A stretch of 64,000 nucleotides of DNA from Nesterenkonia cremea (GTDB lineage Bacteria > Actinomycetota > Actinomycetes > Actinomycetales > Micrococcaceae): positions 62,001-126,000 of the forward strand of contig NZ_BMIS01000002.1 of NCBI RefSeq assembly GCF_014642675.1, given 5' to 3'. Below the pieces are notes generated by a model. The model did no database searches and was not told the origin of the DNA. It saw only the letters and a program-made list of their open reading frames with translations. Below, piece by piece: positions 18,341 through 27,323 of this stretch; within the stretch, counting starts at the first letter, position 1; each line of letters begins with the position of its first letter. A program made the translations under genes and the position numbers.

Positions 18341-18768
18341 GCGTGTCCGAACTGCAGCGCGAGGACCGGGGCCAGTCCTCTGTGGTGATCCTGGGCATGC
18401 TGGTGATCCTGCTGCTGACTGCGGCCGTGGTGGCCGGGGCCACAGCGGTGAATCTGGAGGCCCGCAAGCTGCTCAGCGCGGCCGACGGCGCTTCCTCGGC
18501 TGCGGCGCAGAGCGCCTCGGCGGCCGGAGCCTCACCGAGCCTCAGCGAGAACCAGGTCCGAGCCGCGGCCCAGGACTATCTGAGCGACAGCGGCGCGTAC
18601 CAGCGCTTCACCGCCGTGGAGATCACCCAAGCCTCCACCGCCGACGGCGGCGCCACCGCCCAGGTGGAGCTGGCGGCCGCTGTGGAGCTGCCCATCCTCA
18701 GCTGGGTGTTGCCCGCTCAGGTCACCGTCACCGCCGAATCCCACGCCCGGGTGAGCCTGAACAGATAG
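18337..18768 (+). CDS. TadG-like/Rv3654c-like secreted pilus-locus protein
   Basis: This 143-aa protein has N-terminal leader EDRGQSSVVILGMLVILLLTAAVVAGATAVN and an Ala/Ser-rich helical region (ARKLLSAADGASSAAAQSA) typical of TadG-type proteins, here without a C-terminal von Willebrand domain. The last gene of mycobacterial tad-like loci (Rv3654c) has similar size and layout (family knowledge). The ATG overlaps the previous stop. It is the final gene of the pilus operon; no clear terminator was seen after it. Confidence 0.78.
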   Translation: MSVSELQREDRGQSSVVILGMLVILLLTAAVVAGATAVNLEARKLLSAADGASSAAAQSASAAGASPSLSENQVRAAAQDYLSDSGAYQRFTAVEITQASTADGGATAQVELAAAVELPILSWVLPAQVTVTAESHARVSLNR

Positions 18769-18929
18769 CGGCACCGATCGGACAGACAGGCATCTCCACG
18801 GCCCTTCCTGATGAGCGATCCGGTCATTGATAGCGGGATATCTGGTGCGATGTGGACTATTCGGCTCATCACAGCGCAGGGTGTCTACGGTGGAGAGGGT
18901 CACGCGCACCGCCTGCCTAGGAGATACCC

Positions 18930-20477
18930 ATGAACTCAGGCTCGCAGGATGACTCGCAGGTCATCGCCACCTCCTCCGGGCGCGGAGCCCGAGTGCTCGG
19001 CGCCATCGAACGGGTCGGCAACAGGCTTCCCCATCCGCTCTACCTCTTCCTGATCATGGCCGCGCTGGTGGCGGTGGGATCCACCATCGCCCACGCCTTC
19101 GGCGCCCAGACTATGGACCCCGCCACCGGAGAGCCGCGAGCCGTGGAGGGGCTGCTGACCGCAGACGGGGCGGTCTATGCGCTGACCAGCATGATCGAGA
19201 ACTTCGTCTCCTTCCCGCCGCTGGGCCTGATCATCACCGTCATGCTCGGCATCGGGCTGGCCGAACGGGTCGGGCTGCTCAGCGCCTTCATGCGAGGTGC
19301 GGTCTCCTCGGCTCCGCCCTGGGCGCTGACCTTCGTGGTGGTCATCGTCTCCATCATGGGCAATCTGGCCTCCGACGCCGCCATGGTGATCATTCCGCCT
19401 CTGGCGGCCGTGGCCTTCTACGTGGTGGGCCGCCACCCGCTGGCAGGCTTCGCGGCCTCCTACTGCGCCGTCATCGCAGGTTTCAGCGCCAACTTCATGA
19501 TTGCCGGAACCGATGTCCTGCTGGCCGGCATCACCACCTCCGGAGCCCAGATCGTGGACCCGGAGATGACGGTGACCCCGCTGGCCAACTGGTACTTCAT
19601 GGCCGCGTCCACCCTGGTGCTGGCCGTGGCCATCACACTGACCTGCACGCGCTATCTGGAGCCGCGTCTGGGCTCCTTCACCGGTCATATCGATGTGGAC
19701 ACGGAGGCTCCGATCACGCGCGAGGAGAAGCGGGGCATGTCCTGGGCCGGGGCCGCGATGGTCAGCTTCATCGCTCTGGTGGCCGCCGTCGTGATCCCAG
19801 GGGGCTCTCCGCTGCGTGGGGAGGACGGCGGCGTCCTTCAGTCGCCCTTCATGGACTCCATCCCGGTGCTGATCCTGTTCTTCTTCATCATCGGTGCGGT
19901 CACCTACGGTGTGGTCTCCGGCTCGCTGACCAGCGCCTCCGAGGTGCCGCAGCATATGGCCGATGCGCTGAAGGACCTGGTGCCCTTCATCGTGGTCATC
20001 TTCGTGGCCGCCCAGGCCATCGCCTGGTTCGACTGGTCGGGTCTGGGCATGCTCGTGGCCACCAGCGGCGCAGAAGCCCTGGAGGCGGGCAACCTGGACG
20101 GAATGAGCGGGCTGGTGCTCTTCAGCATCTTCGTGATCATCCCCAACTTCTTCATCCTGTCAGGCTCTGCCCAGTGGGCCCTGCTGGCCCCGATCTTCGT
20201 GCCGATGTTCATGATGGTCGGCATCGACCCGGCCTACACCCAGGCTGCCTTCCGCATCAGCGACTCAGCCTTCAACCCGCTGGTCCCGGTCAACCCGATG
20301 CTCCCGGTGGTGCTGGGCCTGATGCAGCGCTTCGCCCCGAAGAGCGGCCTGGGCACGCTGTTCAGCATCGTGCTGCCCTTCACCGTGGTGGTCTGGGTGG
20401 TCTGGATGATCCTCTTCCTGATCTGGGGCGGCTTCGAGCTGCCCATGGGCCCCGGCCATGAGCTCTACCTGGACTGA
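18930..20477 (+). CDS. abgT: AbgT family transporter
   Basis: This 515-aa polytopic protein has about 12-13 membrane segments and AbgT-family signatures (NRLPHPLYLFLIMA near residue 30; SGSAQWALLAPIFVPMFM; NPLVPVNPMLPVVLGLMQRF). Characterised members import p-aminobenzoyl-glutamate or export sulfonamides. A TAGGAGA ribosome site precedes the ATG. It is followed 35 bases later by an M20 amidohydrolase, the same pairing as abgT-abgAB in enterobacteria, so uptake and hydrolysis of a folate breakdown product or an acylated amino acid is plausible. Confidence 0.88.
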   Translation: MNSGSQDDSQVIATSSGRGARVLGAIERVGNRLPHPLYLFLIMAALVAVGSTIAHAFGAQTMDPATGEPRAVEGLLTADGAVYALTSMIENFVSFPPLGLIITVMLGIGLAERVGLLSAFMRGAVSSAPPWALTFVVVIVSIMGNLASDAAMVIIPPLAAVAFYVVGRHPLAGFAASYCAVIAGFSANFMIAGTDVLLAGITTSGAQIVDPEMTVTPLANWYFMAASTLVLAVAITLTCTRYLEPRLGSFTGHIDVDTEAPITREEKRGMSWAGAAMVSFIALVAAVVIPGGSPLRGEDGGVLQSPFMDSIPVLILFFFIIGAVTYGVVSGSLTSASEVPQHMADALKDLVPFIVVIFVAAQAIAWFDWSGLGMLVATSGAEALEAGNLDGMSGLVLFSIFVIIPNFFILSGSAQWALLAPIFVPMFMMVGIDPAYTQAAFRISDSAFNPLVPVNPMLPVVLGLMQRFAPKSGLGTLFSIVLPFTVVVWVVWMILFLIWGGFELPMGPGHELYLD

Positions 20478-20512
20478 TCCGAATCCGAGAACCGAACAGA
20501 GGAGACAACACT

Positions 20513-21709
20513 GTGACTGCTGACATCAGCGCACTGCGCGAGGAGATCGCTCCCCAGCTCCAGAGAGTCCTCCCCATCCTGGAGGATGTGGCACAGGACC
20601 TCCACTCCCACCCGGAGATCCGCTTCGAGGAACACCACGCGGCCCGCCGCCTGATGGCTGAGGCCCGTGACGCCGGCTTCGAGGTCGAGGCCCCCTACGC
20701 CGGACTGGACACGGCCTTCGTGGGGAGGTGGTCGGCACCGGGCAGCACAGGGATCTCGCCGACCATCGCCGTGTTCTGCGAATTCGATGCGCTCGAAGAG
20801 ATCGGCCACGCCTGCGGGCACAACATCATCGCCGCCGCCGGACTGGGGGCGGGGATGCTGATCCGGCAGATCCTGCTTCAGAGTGGAACTCCGGGGCACC
20901 TGATGCTCATCGGCAGCCCCGCGGAGGAGGGCGGAGGGGGTAAGGTCCCCATGATCGAGGCCGGCGTGCTCGACGGAGTGGACCTGGCCATGATGGTCCA
21001 CCCCGCAGGCGAGGACGCCGTCTCGGCCACCATCCTCTCCCGCGTGGCCTTGGAGGTCAGCTTCACCGGCCGCGCCAGTCATGCCGCAGGGGCGCCCCAC
21101 CGCGGACGTAACGCACTGGATGCGGCCACGCTCTCGCTCACTGCCATCGGGCTGCTGCGCCAGCAGCTTCCCGACGACGCCCGGGTCCACTCGATCATCA
21201 CCGACGGCGGCCAGGCGCCCAACATCATCCCGGAGCACACCGCGCTGCGGGTCTTCGTCCGCTCCGAGACCCGGGACGCCCTGCTGGAGGACATCCTGCC
21301 GCGGGTGGAGAAGTGCTTCGAGGGTGCGGCACTGGCCACCGGCTGCGAGGTCAGCGTCACTCAGCCCACCCCGGCCTACTACTCGATGATCACCAACCCG
21401 GTGCTCGGTGCGCTGGCCGAGGAGGTCATGGCCGAGCTGGGCCGTCCGGTGCAGGAGGCCGGGACGCTGGGATCGACCGATATGGGCAACGTCTCCCACC
21501 TGGTCCCCTCCATCCACCCGCTGGTCAGCCTGGGGGAGGGTCTGGTCCCGCACACCCGCGAGTTCGCCGAGCGGGCCGGCTCCTCCGACGCCTCGGCGCC
21601 CATCGCTGACGGTGCGGCCCTGCTGGCGATCACCGCGCTGGCCGCTTACCGGGACACCTCTGTGGTGGAGCAGGCCCAGCGCGCCTTCGACAGCCGGGCG
21701 CAGGCCTGA
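20513..21709 (+). CDS. M20 family amidohydrolase (AbgA/AbgB-like)
   Basis: This 398-aa metallohydrolase has HSHPEIRFEEH, the metal-site segment EFDALEEIGHACGHN, the GSPAEEGGGGK loop and a dimerisation domain starting near LEVSFTGRASHAAGAPHRGRNALDA. The family removes acyl groups from amino acids or splits p-aminobenzoyl-glutamate. GTG is the start, preceded by an AGAGGAG site. It sits between abgT and an Lrp-type regulator. The substrate is inferred from context only. Confidence 0.87.
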   Translation: MTADISALREEIAPQLQRVLPILEDVAQDLHSHPEIRFEEHHAARRLMAEARDAGFEVEAPYAGLDTAFVGRWSAPGSTGISPTIAVFCEFDALEEIGHACGHNIIAAAGLGAGMLIRQILLQSGTPGHLMLIGSPAEEGGGGKVPMIEAGVLDGVDLAMMVHPAGEDAVSATILSRVALEVSFTGRASHAAGAPHRGRNALDAATLSLTAIGLLRQQLPDDARVHSIITDGGQAPNIIPEHTALRVFVRSETRDALLEDILPRVEKCFEGAALATGCEVSVTQPTPAYYSMITNPVLGALAEEVMAELGRPVQEAGTLGSTDMGNVSHLVPSIHPLVSLGEGLVPHTREFAERAGSSDASAPIADGAALLAITALAAYRDTSVVEQAQRAFDSRAQA

Positions 21710-21725
21710 GGTCTCATAGGCACCG

Positions 21726-22748
21726 ATGCGACTGACGGAGACCGACTTCGAACTCGTCGACGCCCTCCAGGACGATGTGCGCCGGCCCTGGACGGAGCTG
21801 GCCCGTCAGCTGGGGCGCTCGCCGGCGACGGTTCGGCGTCGTTGGCACAGCCTGCAGGAGGCGGGTGCGGCCTGGTTCTCCACCTATCCGGGGCCGGGAT
21901 CCGGGGCTGAGTTCGCCGTGGTGGAGGTGGTCTGCGCCCCGGAGGATGTCACCGCGCTGGCCAGCCGTCTGGCTCAGCACCCGAAGATCATGACGGTCTC
22001 CGAGGTGACGGGCGACATCGACCTGCTCTGCTGGGTGGTGGCCGAGGATATGACGGTGCTGCGCGAGGTGATCCGCCACGGCATCGGTGCCGCACCCGGG
22101 GTCCGCGCGGTGCGCGACGCCCCGGTGACCAGCCTGTACTCCGACGGCTCCCAATGGAGGGCGGGTGCGCTGCCGGGCTCGCATCATGCCCGCAGGACCG
22201 GCGGCTCCGCCGCTGCGGCGGAGCTGAGCCGCAGCATCGCCGAACCACGGATGGGCAGGATGACCCGCCGGCTGGAGCAGGACGCGCGCACCTCCTCGGG
22301 CGCCCTCTCGGAGGAGCTGGCGCTGAGTCCGGCCCACACCAGACGGCTGCTGACCCGGACGCTGCAGGGTCGGATCCTGACTCAGCGGGTGGATCTGGCC
22401 ACCGACGGCAGCCTGTTCACCCACGCCATGGCGCTGCACCTCTCCGTGCCGCTGCAGGAGCTTGACCGGGTGGCCCACCGGATCAGCAGACTGTCCGACA
22501 CCCGGCTCTGCGCAGCGGTGGCGGGGGAGCGGCACAACCTGCATGTGGTCATGTGGCTGCGCTCCCTCTCCGGGGCCAAAGCGGCCGAGGAGGCAGTGCT
22601 GCGCGATGAGGACATCAGGGTGCGCGGGCGCCGGACCGTGTTGCACTACCACAAGCGTCTGGGCCACCTCTTCGACGACGCCGGCCGCCACACTGGTGTG
22701 GTCAGCTGGGTCCCCTCAGGATCCGTACCACGGACTCGCAGTCGCTGA
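21726..22748 (+). CDS. Lrp/AsnC family regulator with duplicated Lrp units
   Basis: This 340-aa protein contains two successive Lrp units. The first has a helix-turn-helix (about 5-50, ELARQLGRSPATVRRRWHSLQEAG) and a RAM/AsnC effector domain (about 65-140); the second has a less conserved helix-turn-helix (about 185-225) and effector domain (about 235-310). Usual Lrp proteins have one unit of about 150 aa. It lies 16 bases after the M20 gene and probably controls the transporter/hydrolase pair in response to an amino acid or the product. Confidence 0.85.
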   Translation: MRLTETDFELVDALQDDVRRPWTELARQLGRSPATVRRRWHSLQEAGAAWFSTYPGPGSGAEFAVVEVVCAPEDVTALASRLAQHPKIMTVSEVTGDIDLLCWVVAEDMTVLREVIRHGIGAAPGVRAVRDAPVTSLYSDGSQWRAGALPGSHHARRTGGSAAAAELSRSIAEPRMGRMTRRLEQDARTSSGALSEELALSPAHTRRLLTRTLQGRILTQRVDLATDGSLFTHAMALHLSVPLQELDRVAHRISRLSDTRLCAAVAGERHNLHVVMWLRSLSGAKAAEEAVLRDEDIRVRGRRTVLHYHKRLGHLFDDAGRHTGVVSWVPSGSVPRTRSR

Positions 22749-22789
22749 TGGAGCTGAACCGGGGCCGCTGACGGTAGTGTAGAGACGTT

Positions 22790-23905
22790 ATGGCAGACAT
22801 CGATTTCCCCACCGAGCTCCAGGAGCTGCGCGACACGCTGCGGCGCATCACTGAGGTCATCGACCTCGAGGCCCTCGCGAAGGAGGTCTCCGATCTGGAG
22901 CAGCAGGCCGCTGACCCCAATCTCTGGGACAACCAGGAGAACGCCCAGCGCGTGAACTCCCAGCTCAGCCATAAGCAGGCTCAGCTGCAGCGGATCAGGA
23001 AGCTCGCCGGCCGCATCGACGACGTCGAAGTCATGGTGGAGATGGGTCAGGAGGAGGGCGACGCCGACACGGTGGCCGAGGCCGCCGAGGAGGTCGCCTC
23101 CGTCCGCAAGGCTCTGGAGTCCTTGGAGATCGTCACCCTGATGTCAGGCGAGTACGACGAGCACGATGCGGTGGTCACCATCCGCGCCGGCGCCGGCGGT
23201 GTGGACGCGGCAGACTTCTCCGAGATGCTGCTGCGCATGTACACCCGCTGGGCAGAGAACCGCGACTGGGACGTGAAGGTCCTCGACACCTCCTACGCAG
23301 AAGAGGCCGGACTGAAGTCGGCCACCTTTGAGATCAAGGCTCCCTACGCCTTCGGCACGCTCTCAGTGGAGGCCGGAACCCACCGCCTGGTGCGCATCAG
23401 CCCCTTCGACAACCAGGGCCGCCGCCAGACCAGCTTCGCCGCAGTGGAGGTCATCCCGCTGATCGAGGGTGCAGACTCCGTGGAGATCGACGAGAACGAC
23501 CTGCAGATCGACACATTCCGCTCCTCAGGCCCCGGCGGCCAGTCGGTGAACACCACCGACTCCGCGGTGCGCATCACCCATAAGCCCACCGGCGTGGTGG
23601 TCTCCATGCAGAACGAGAAGTCGCAGATCCAGAACCGCGCGGCCGCCATGCGCGTGTTGGAGGCCCGTCTGCTCCTGCTGCAGAAGGAGCAGGAGGCCGC
23701 AGAGAAGAAGGAGCTCGCCGGAAACATCAAGGCTTCCTGGGGCGACCAGATCCGCTCTTACGTGCTGCACCCGTACCAGATGGTCAAGGACCTGCGGACC
23801 GGCCACGAGACCGGCAACGCGGATAAGGTGCTCAACGGCGAACTCGAGGGCTTCATCGAGTCCGGCATCCGCTGGCGCAGCCAGGGCGGAGAGGACTCCC
23901 AGTAA
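22790..23905 (+). CDS. prfB: Peptide chain release factor 2
   Basis: This 371-aa class I release factor reads UGA and UAA. The stop-recognition motif SPF is present ([15 protein letters not shown]), as is the catalytic GGQ at residues 249-251 (SGPGGQSVN). The frame is continuous from the ATG, so the autoregulatory +1 frameshift of many prfB genes is absent. A -10 element TAGTGT (22775-22780) lies 9 bases before the ATG, implying a leaderless or near-leaderless mRNA. ftsE follows one base after the stop. Confidence 0.96.
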   Translation: MADIDFPTELQELRDTLRRITEVIDLEALAKEVSDLEQQAADPNLWDNQENAQRVNSQLSHKQAQLQRIRKLAGRIDDVEVMVEMGQEEGDADTVAEAAEEVASVRKALESLEIVTLMSGEYDEHDAVVTIRAGAGGVDAADFSEMLLRMYTRWAENRDWDVKVLDTSYAEEAGLKSATFEIKAPYAFGTLSVEAGTHRLVRISPFDNQGRRQTSFAAVEVIPLIEGADSVEIDENDLQIDTFRSSGPGGQSVNTTDSAVRITHKPTGVVVSMQNEKSQIQNRAAAMRVLEARLLLLQKEQEAAEKKELAGNIKASWGDQIRSYVLHPYQMVKDLRTGHETGNADKVLNGELEGFIESGIRWRSQGGEDSQ

Positions 23906-23906
23906 G

Positions 23907-25457
23907 GTGATCCGCTTCGACCACGTCACTCGCCGCTATCAGCAGGATGGGCGGCCGGCGCTCGACGACGTCTCCATCGAGTTCGAGCGCGGTGACTTCG
24001 TCTTCCTGATCGGTGCCTCCGGCTCGGGGAAGTCCACGCTGCTGCGGATGATCCTGCGCGAAGGTCTGCCGCAGAAGGGCAAGATCACCGTGGCCGGCCA
24101 GAACCTGGGGCTCATGTTGGAGAAGCGTGTCCCGGACTTCCGGCGCAGCATCGGCATGGTCTTCCAGGACTTCCGCCTGCTGCCGGATAAGACCGTCTTC
24201 GAGAACGTGGCCTTCGCGATGCGCGTGATCGGAGCCCCGCGCTCCACCATCCGCAAGCGGGTGACCAAGGTCCTCGAGCGGGTGAACCTGGATCACCTGG
24301 CCAAGCGCTACCCCCATGAGATCTCCGGCGGTGAGCAGCAGCGTGCGGCCATCGCCCGCGCCATCGTCAACGAGCCGGCCATCCTGCTGGCCGATGAGCC
24401 CACCGGCAACCTGGATCCGCGCGCGGCCGAAGAGGTCATGAAGATCCTGCGCTGGATCAGCTCCTCCGGGACCACCGTCATCATGGCCACCCACGACCGC
24501 CCGATCGTCGATTCCATGCGGCGTCGGGTGGTGCAGCTGCACCGCGGCGCACTGGTCCGCGACCAGCAGCGCGGCACCTATGACCCGCCCGTGGGGTCCG
24601 AGGCCTGGGAGCTGCTGCGTGTGGAGGAGGCCGACTCCGGTCTGCGCGCCTCGGACCCGACGCCGGCTCACCAGAAGGACGACGACGCCGAGGCCTCGGC
24701 ATCCGAGCCCGAGGAGAGCGCCGCCGTGGACAAGCCGGAGAAGACCGGTCCTTCGCAGGCCGCAGCGGCCGACAAGGCTCCGGCGGAGGAGCCCGAGCCG
24801 GAGCCGGAACTCGAGCTTGAGCCGGAGTCGGAGCCGGAGCCGGAGCCCGCGCAGGAGGAGAGCATCCGCGTGGTCTGGCCCTCCAGAGACTCCCGCGAGA
24901 GCACCGCAGAGGTGCCGGAACCCAAACGCGACTTCGACGGCACCGAGCTGCCCGATCTCAGCCGCGACGGCTACGAGGAGGACGAGCCCACCGATCAGGT
25001 CAACCCCGCTGAGGGGCCTGTCGAGGAACCCGCACCGGCCCCTGCTCCCAGCGAGCATGACCCAGAGCTCGTCGGAGATGATCCGCAGCCTTCGGCCGAG
25101 CCGGCCCCCGCCGTGCCCTTCCGGACGCGGCCGCAGGAGGCCAAGAAGCACCGACTGGACTGGCTGGCTCATCCTGAGCGGGACGAGATCTCCGAGCAGG
25201 ACGAGGCCTCCGAGGAGGACGAGGGCTCCAGCGCGGAGGAGAACACCCGGCGGCTGGCCCGTCCGGCCTCCTCGCCGGCCGATGTCTCCAAGGCGCAGGC
25301 CCCGCGCCCGATGGCGCCCTCCGACGGGAAGTCCGAGACCCCGCGGCCGAAGTCCTCCGCCTCCCAGTCCACCTATACCGATGCCCGCCGCACTGCTGAG
25401 CAGCTGGGTATCCCCCGATCTCGCAGAGGCTTCTGGCGCCGAAGGAGGGACGGATGA
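23907..25457 (+). CDS. ftsE: Cell division ATP-binding protein FtsE with a long disordered C-terminal tail
   Basis: Residues 1-225 are a complete ABC ATPase: Walker A GASGSGKST (36-44), signature SGGEQQR, Walker B LLADEPTGNLD. With FtsX it regulates septal peptidoglycan hydrolases. Residues from about 230 to 516 form an extra tail of some 285 aa, rich in Glu, Pro, Ser and Ala, including an EP-repeat stretch (about 295-320), and ending in a basic segment (RSRRGFWRRRRDG). Typical FtsE is about 220-230 aa. The tail is in frame with no internal stop and its last codons overlap ftsX (ATGA), so it is probably translated. The GTG start follows the prfB stop directly. Confidence 0.93.
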   Translation: MIRFDHVTRRYQQDGRPALDDVSIEFERGDFVFLIGASGSGKSTLLRMILREGLPQKGKITVAGQNLGLMLEKRVPDFRRSIGMVFQDFRLLPDKTVFENVAFAMRVIGAPRSTIRKRVTKVLERVNLDHLAKRYPHEISGGEQQRAAIARAIVNEPAILLADEPTGNLDPRAAEEVMKILRWISSSGTTVIMATHDRPIVDSMRRRVVQLHRGALVRDQQRGTYDPPVGSEAWELLRVEEADSGLRASDPTPAHQKDDDAEASASEPEESAAVDKPEKTGPSQAAAADKAPAEEPEPEPELELEPESEPEPEPAQEESIRVVWPSRDSRESTAEVPEPKRDFDGTELPDLSRDGYEEDEPTDQVNPAEGPVEEPAPAPAPSEHDPELVGDDPQPSAEPAPAVPFRTRPQEAKKHRLDWLAHPERDEISEQDEASEEDEGSSAEENTRRLARPASSPADVSKAQAPRPMAPSDGKSETPRPKSSASQSTYTDARRTAEQLGIPRSRRGFWRRRRDG

Positions 25458-26371
25458 ATCGCCTGCTCTATATGCTGCGCGAGACGCTGACCTCGCTGCG
25501 CCGCAATGTGGCCATGGTGGCTTCGGTCATCCTGGTCACGTTCATCTCACTGACCTTCGTCGGGGCAGCAGCCCTGATGCAGACTCAGGTCAACCAGATG
25601 ACCGAGGACTTCTACGACCGCCTCGAGGTCTCGGTCTTCCTCTGCACGGAGAGCTCCTCCCAATCGGCCTGCCCCACCGGTGCGGTGACCGAGGACCAGC
25701 GTGAGGGGATCGAGCAGTCTCTGGAGGAGGGCGCTGCCAGCCAGTACGTCTCCAGTTACCGCTACGAGTCCCAGGAGGAGGCGCTGGAGAACTTCCTGGA
25801 GGGCAACGAGGATTCGGCACGCGCTGACAGCGTGGAGGCCTCGGATATGCCCGAGTCCTTCCGCATCCTGCTCCATGAGCCGGAGGAGTACCCGATCGTC
25901 ACCGAGCTGTTCGCGGCGGCGCCCGGAGTGGAGACGGTGGCCGATCAGCAGGAGACGCTGGACCAGATCTTCTCCATCCTCAACGGGCTGACCCTGGTGG
26001 CGCTGATCATCGCCACGGTCATGATCGTGTGCGCAGTGCTGCTGGTGGCCACCACCATCAGACTCTCGGCCTTCAGCCGACGGCGCGAGACCGGCATCAT
26101 GCGCCTGGTGGGTGCCTCGAAGTCGATGATCCGCGGGCCCTTCGTCTTCGAAGGCGTCTTCGCCGCCGTCGTGGGTTCGCTGCTGGCCTGTGCCGCCACC
26201 TGGGCCATCGCAGAGTTTCTGCTGGGCCAGTGGCTCTCCCAGCAGGTGCCCGGCATCCGGTTCATCGACTCTTCGGACTCCTGGATCATCATGCCGCTGC
26301 TGGTGTTGATCGCAGCGGTGCTGGCGGTGTCTGCCTCCTGGCTGACGGTGCGCCGCTACCTGCGTGTATGA
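25454..26371 (+). CDS. ftsX: Cell division protein FtsX
   Basis: This 305-aa permease-like protein has an N-terminal membrane segment (about residues 20-43), a large extracytoplasmic domain with a cysteine pair (CTESSSQSAC), and three C-terminal membrane segments of the FtsX/MacB type (about 180-205, 228-252, 275-297; RRRETGIMRLVGASKSMIRGPF loop). It forms a complex with FtsE that activates cell-wall hydrolases at the septum. The ATG overlaps the ftsE stop. A TATGAT -10 element overlaps the end of the gene and can drive smpB. Confidence 0.95.
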   Translation: MNRLLYMLRETLTSLRRNVAMVASVILVTFISLTFVGAAALMQTQVNQMTEDFYDRLEVSVFLCTESSSQSACPTGAVTEDQREGIEQSLEEGAASQYVSSYRYESQEEALENFLEGNEDSARADSVEASDMPESFRILLHEPEEYPIVTELFAAAPGVETVADQQETLDQIFSILNGLTLVALIIATVMIVCAVLLVATTIRLSAFSRRRETGIMRLVGASKSMIRGPFVFEGVFAAVVGSLLACAATWAIAEFLLGQWLSQQVPGIRFIDSSDSWIIMPLLVLIAAVLAVSASWLTVRRYLRV

Positions 26372-26419
26372 TGAAGGGCTGTTCCCCCAGCCAGCGGACG
26401 CCGATGAGGAGGTGGCACG

Positions 26420-26941
26420 ATGGGTAAGCACAGCTCTTCTCCCAAGAAGAAGGGGTCCAAGAATGAGAAGGACCCCAATAACCACACGGTGGCCACCAAT
26501 CGGCGTGCCCGTCATGACTACAGCATCCTGGACACCTATGAGGCGGGGATGGTGCTCAGCGGCACCGAGGTGAAGTCGCTGCGGCAGGGGACCGCCAACC
26601 TCACCGAGGGCTTCGCGGCCTTCTCACCCAGCGGGGAGCTGTGGATGGAGAACGTCCACATCCCGGAGTACCTCAACGGTACCTGGACCAACCATGCGGC
26701 CCGCCGCAAGCGGAAGCTGCTGCTGCACCGCAAGGAGCTCATCAAGATCTCCCGCCAGGCGCAGGACCCCGGTCTGACGGTGGTGCCGCTGCGGCTGTAC
26801 TTCAAGGATGGCCGCGCCAAGGTGGAGATCGGCATCGCCAAGGGTAAGCGCGAGTTCGACAAGCGTCATGCCCTGAAGGAGAAGCAGGACGCCCGCGAGG
26901 CTCAGCGCGCCATGCGTTACCGGAACCTGCGTTCCTCCTGA
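26420..26941 (+). CDS. smpB: SsrA-binding protein SmpB
   Basis: This 173-aa protein has the SmpB beta-barrel ([23 protein letters not shown] ... [11 protein letters not shown]) and the basic C-terminal tail ([19 protein letters not shown]) that enters the decoding centre. SmpB delivers tmRNA to stalled ribosomes. A strong GAGGAGG site precedes the ATG. The cognate ssrA is in this window, about 5.3 kb downstream on the opposite strand. The N-terminus carries an extra Lys/Ser-rich stretch of about 25 aa. Confidence 0.96.
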   Translation: MGKHSSSPKKKGSKNEKDPNNHTVATNRRARHDYSILDTYEAGMVLSGTEVKSLRQGTANLTEGFAAFSPSGELWMENVHIPEYLNGTWTNHAARRKRKLLLHRKELIKISRQAQDPGLTVVPLRLYFKDGRAKVEIGIAKGKREFDKRHALKEKQDAREAQRAMRYRNLRSS

Positions 26942-26947
26942 TCCGGG

Positions 26948-27217
26948 TCAGCTGAGAAGTCCGGCGATATAGCCGACGAAGACCAGCCCGACCAGCAGCA
27001 CCACCCCGATCACCACGGCCGTGATGGCCAGTCCGTTGCGCGGCGGCCGTGCCGGCGGCGGAGATGGAGGCGAGGCCGTGGCGGAGTTCGACTCCGGGGG
27101 AGTCTCTCCCGGGCGGGGATCTCCCGTGATGCCCTCCGGATCCGGGTCCAGGTTCGGGTTCCGCCATGTCTCATCGCGTCCATAGCGTTCGCTGTCAGGA
27201 CCGCTCATCGGAGTCAT
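26948..27217 (-). CDS. Small membrane protein of unknown function
   Basis: This protein of about 89 aa has a hydrophilic, Pro-rich N-terminal two thirds and one C-terminal membrane segment (about residues 64-86), so it is probably tail-anchored with the N-terminus in the cytoplasm. It is convergent with smpB, with 6 bases between stops. Possible starts are GTG 27220, ATG 27217 and ATG 27208; none has a clearly better ribosome site. No family is recognised. Confidence 0.6.
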   Translation of the reverse strand: MTPMSGPDSERYGRDETWRNPNLDPDPEGITGDPRPGETPPESNSATASPPSPPPARPPRNGLAITAVVIGVVLLVGLVFVGYIAGLLS

Positions 27218-27305
27218 CACCCTCTGCCGTCATCTGAAACACCTTGTCAGTCCCACCCTAGGAGGGTGCGCCGCTCACCGTGAAGGATGCTCGCCCGAAT
27301 TGCTT

Positions 27306-27321
27306 TTTAGGGATGCTTAAA
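27306..27321. promoter_or_regulatory. Imperfect inverted repeat, possible DtxR/MntR operator
   Basis: TTTAGGGATGCTTAAA forms an imperfect palindrome (TTTAGG / CTTAAA) in an AT-rich stretch immediately before the metal-binding lipoprotein gene. A DtxR-family regulator is the fourth gene of the same cluster, so this is the best candidate for its operator. The match to published MntR/IdeR sites is only partial. Confidence 0.45.
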
Positions 27322-27323
27322 CC

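Noticed and set aside
22790..23905. Programmed frameshift in prfB
   Set aside because: The release factor reads in one frame from ATG to stop; no internal in-frame TGA is present.
24790..24870. GAGCCG-type repeats as a mobile or CRISPR-like repeat
   Set aside because: They are codon-level repeats encoding the Glu-Pro stretch of the FtsE tail, in frame, without spacers.
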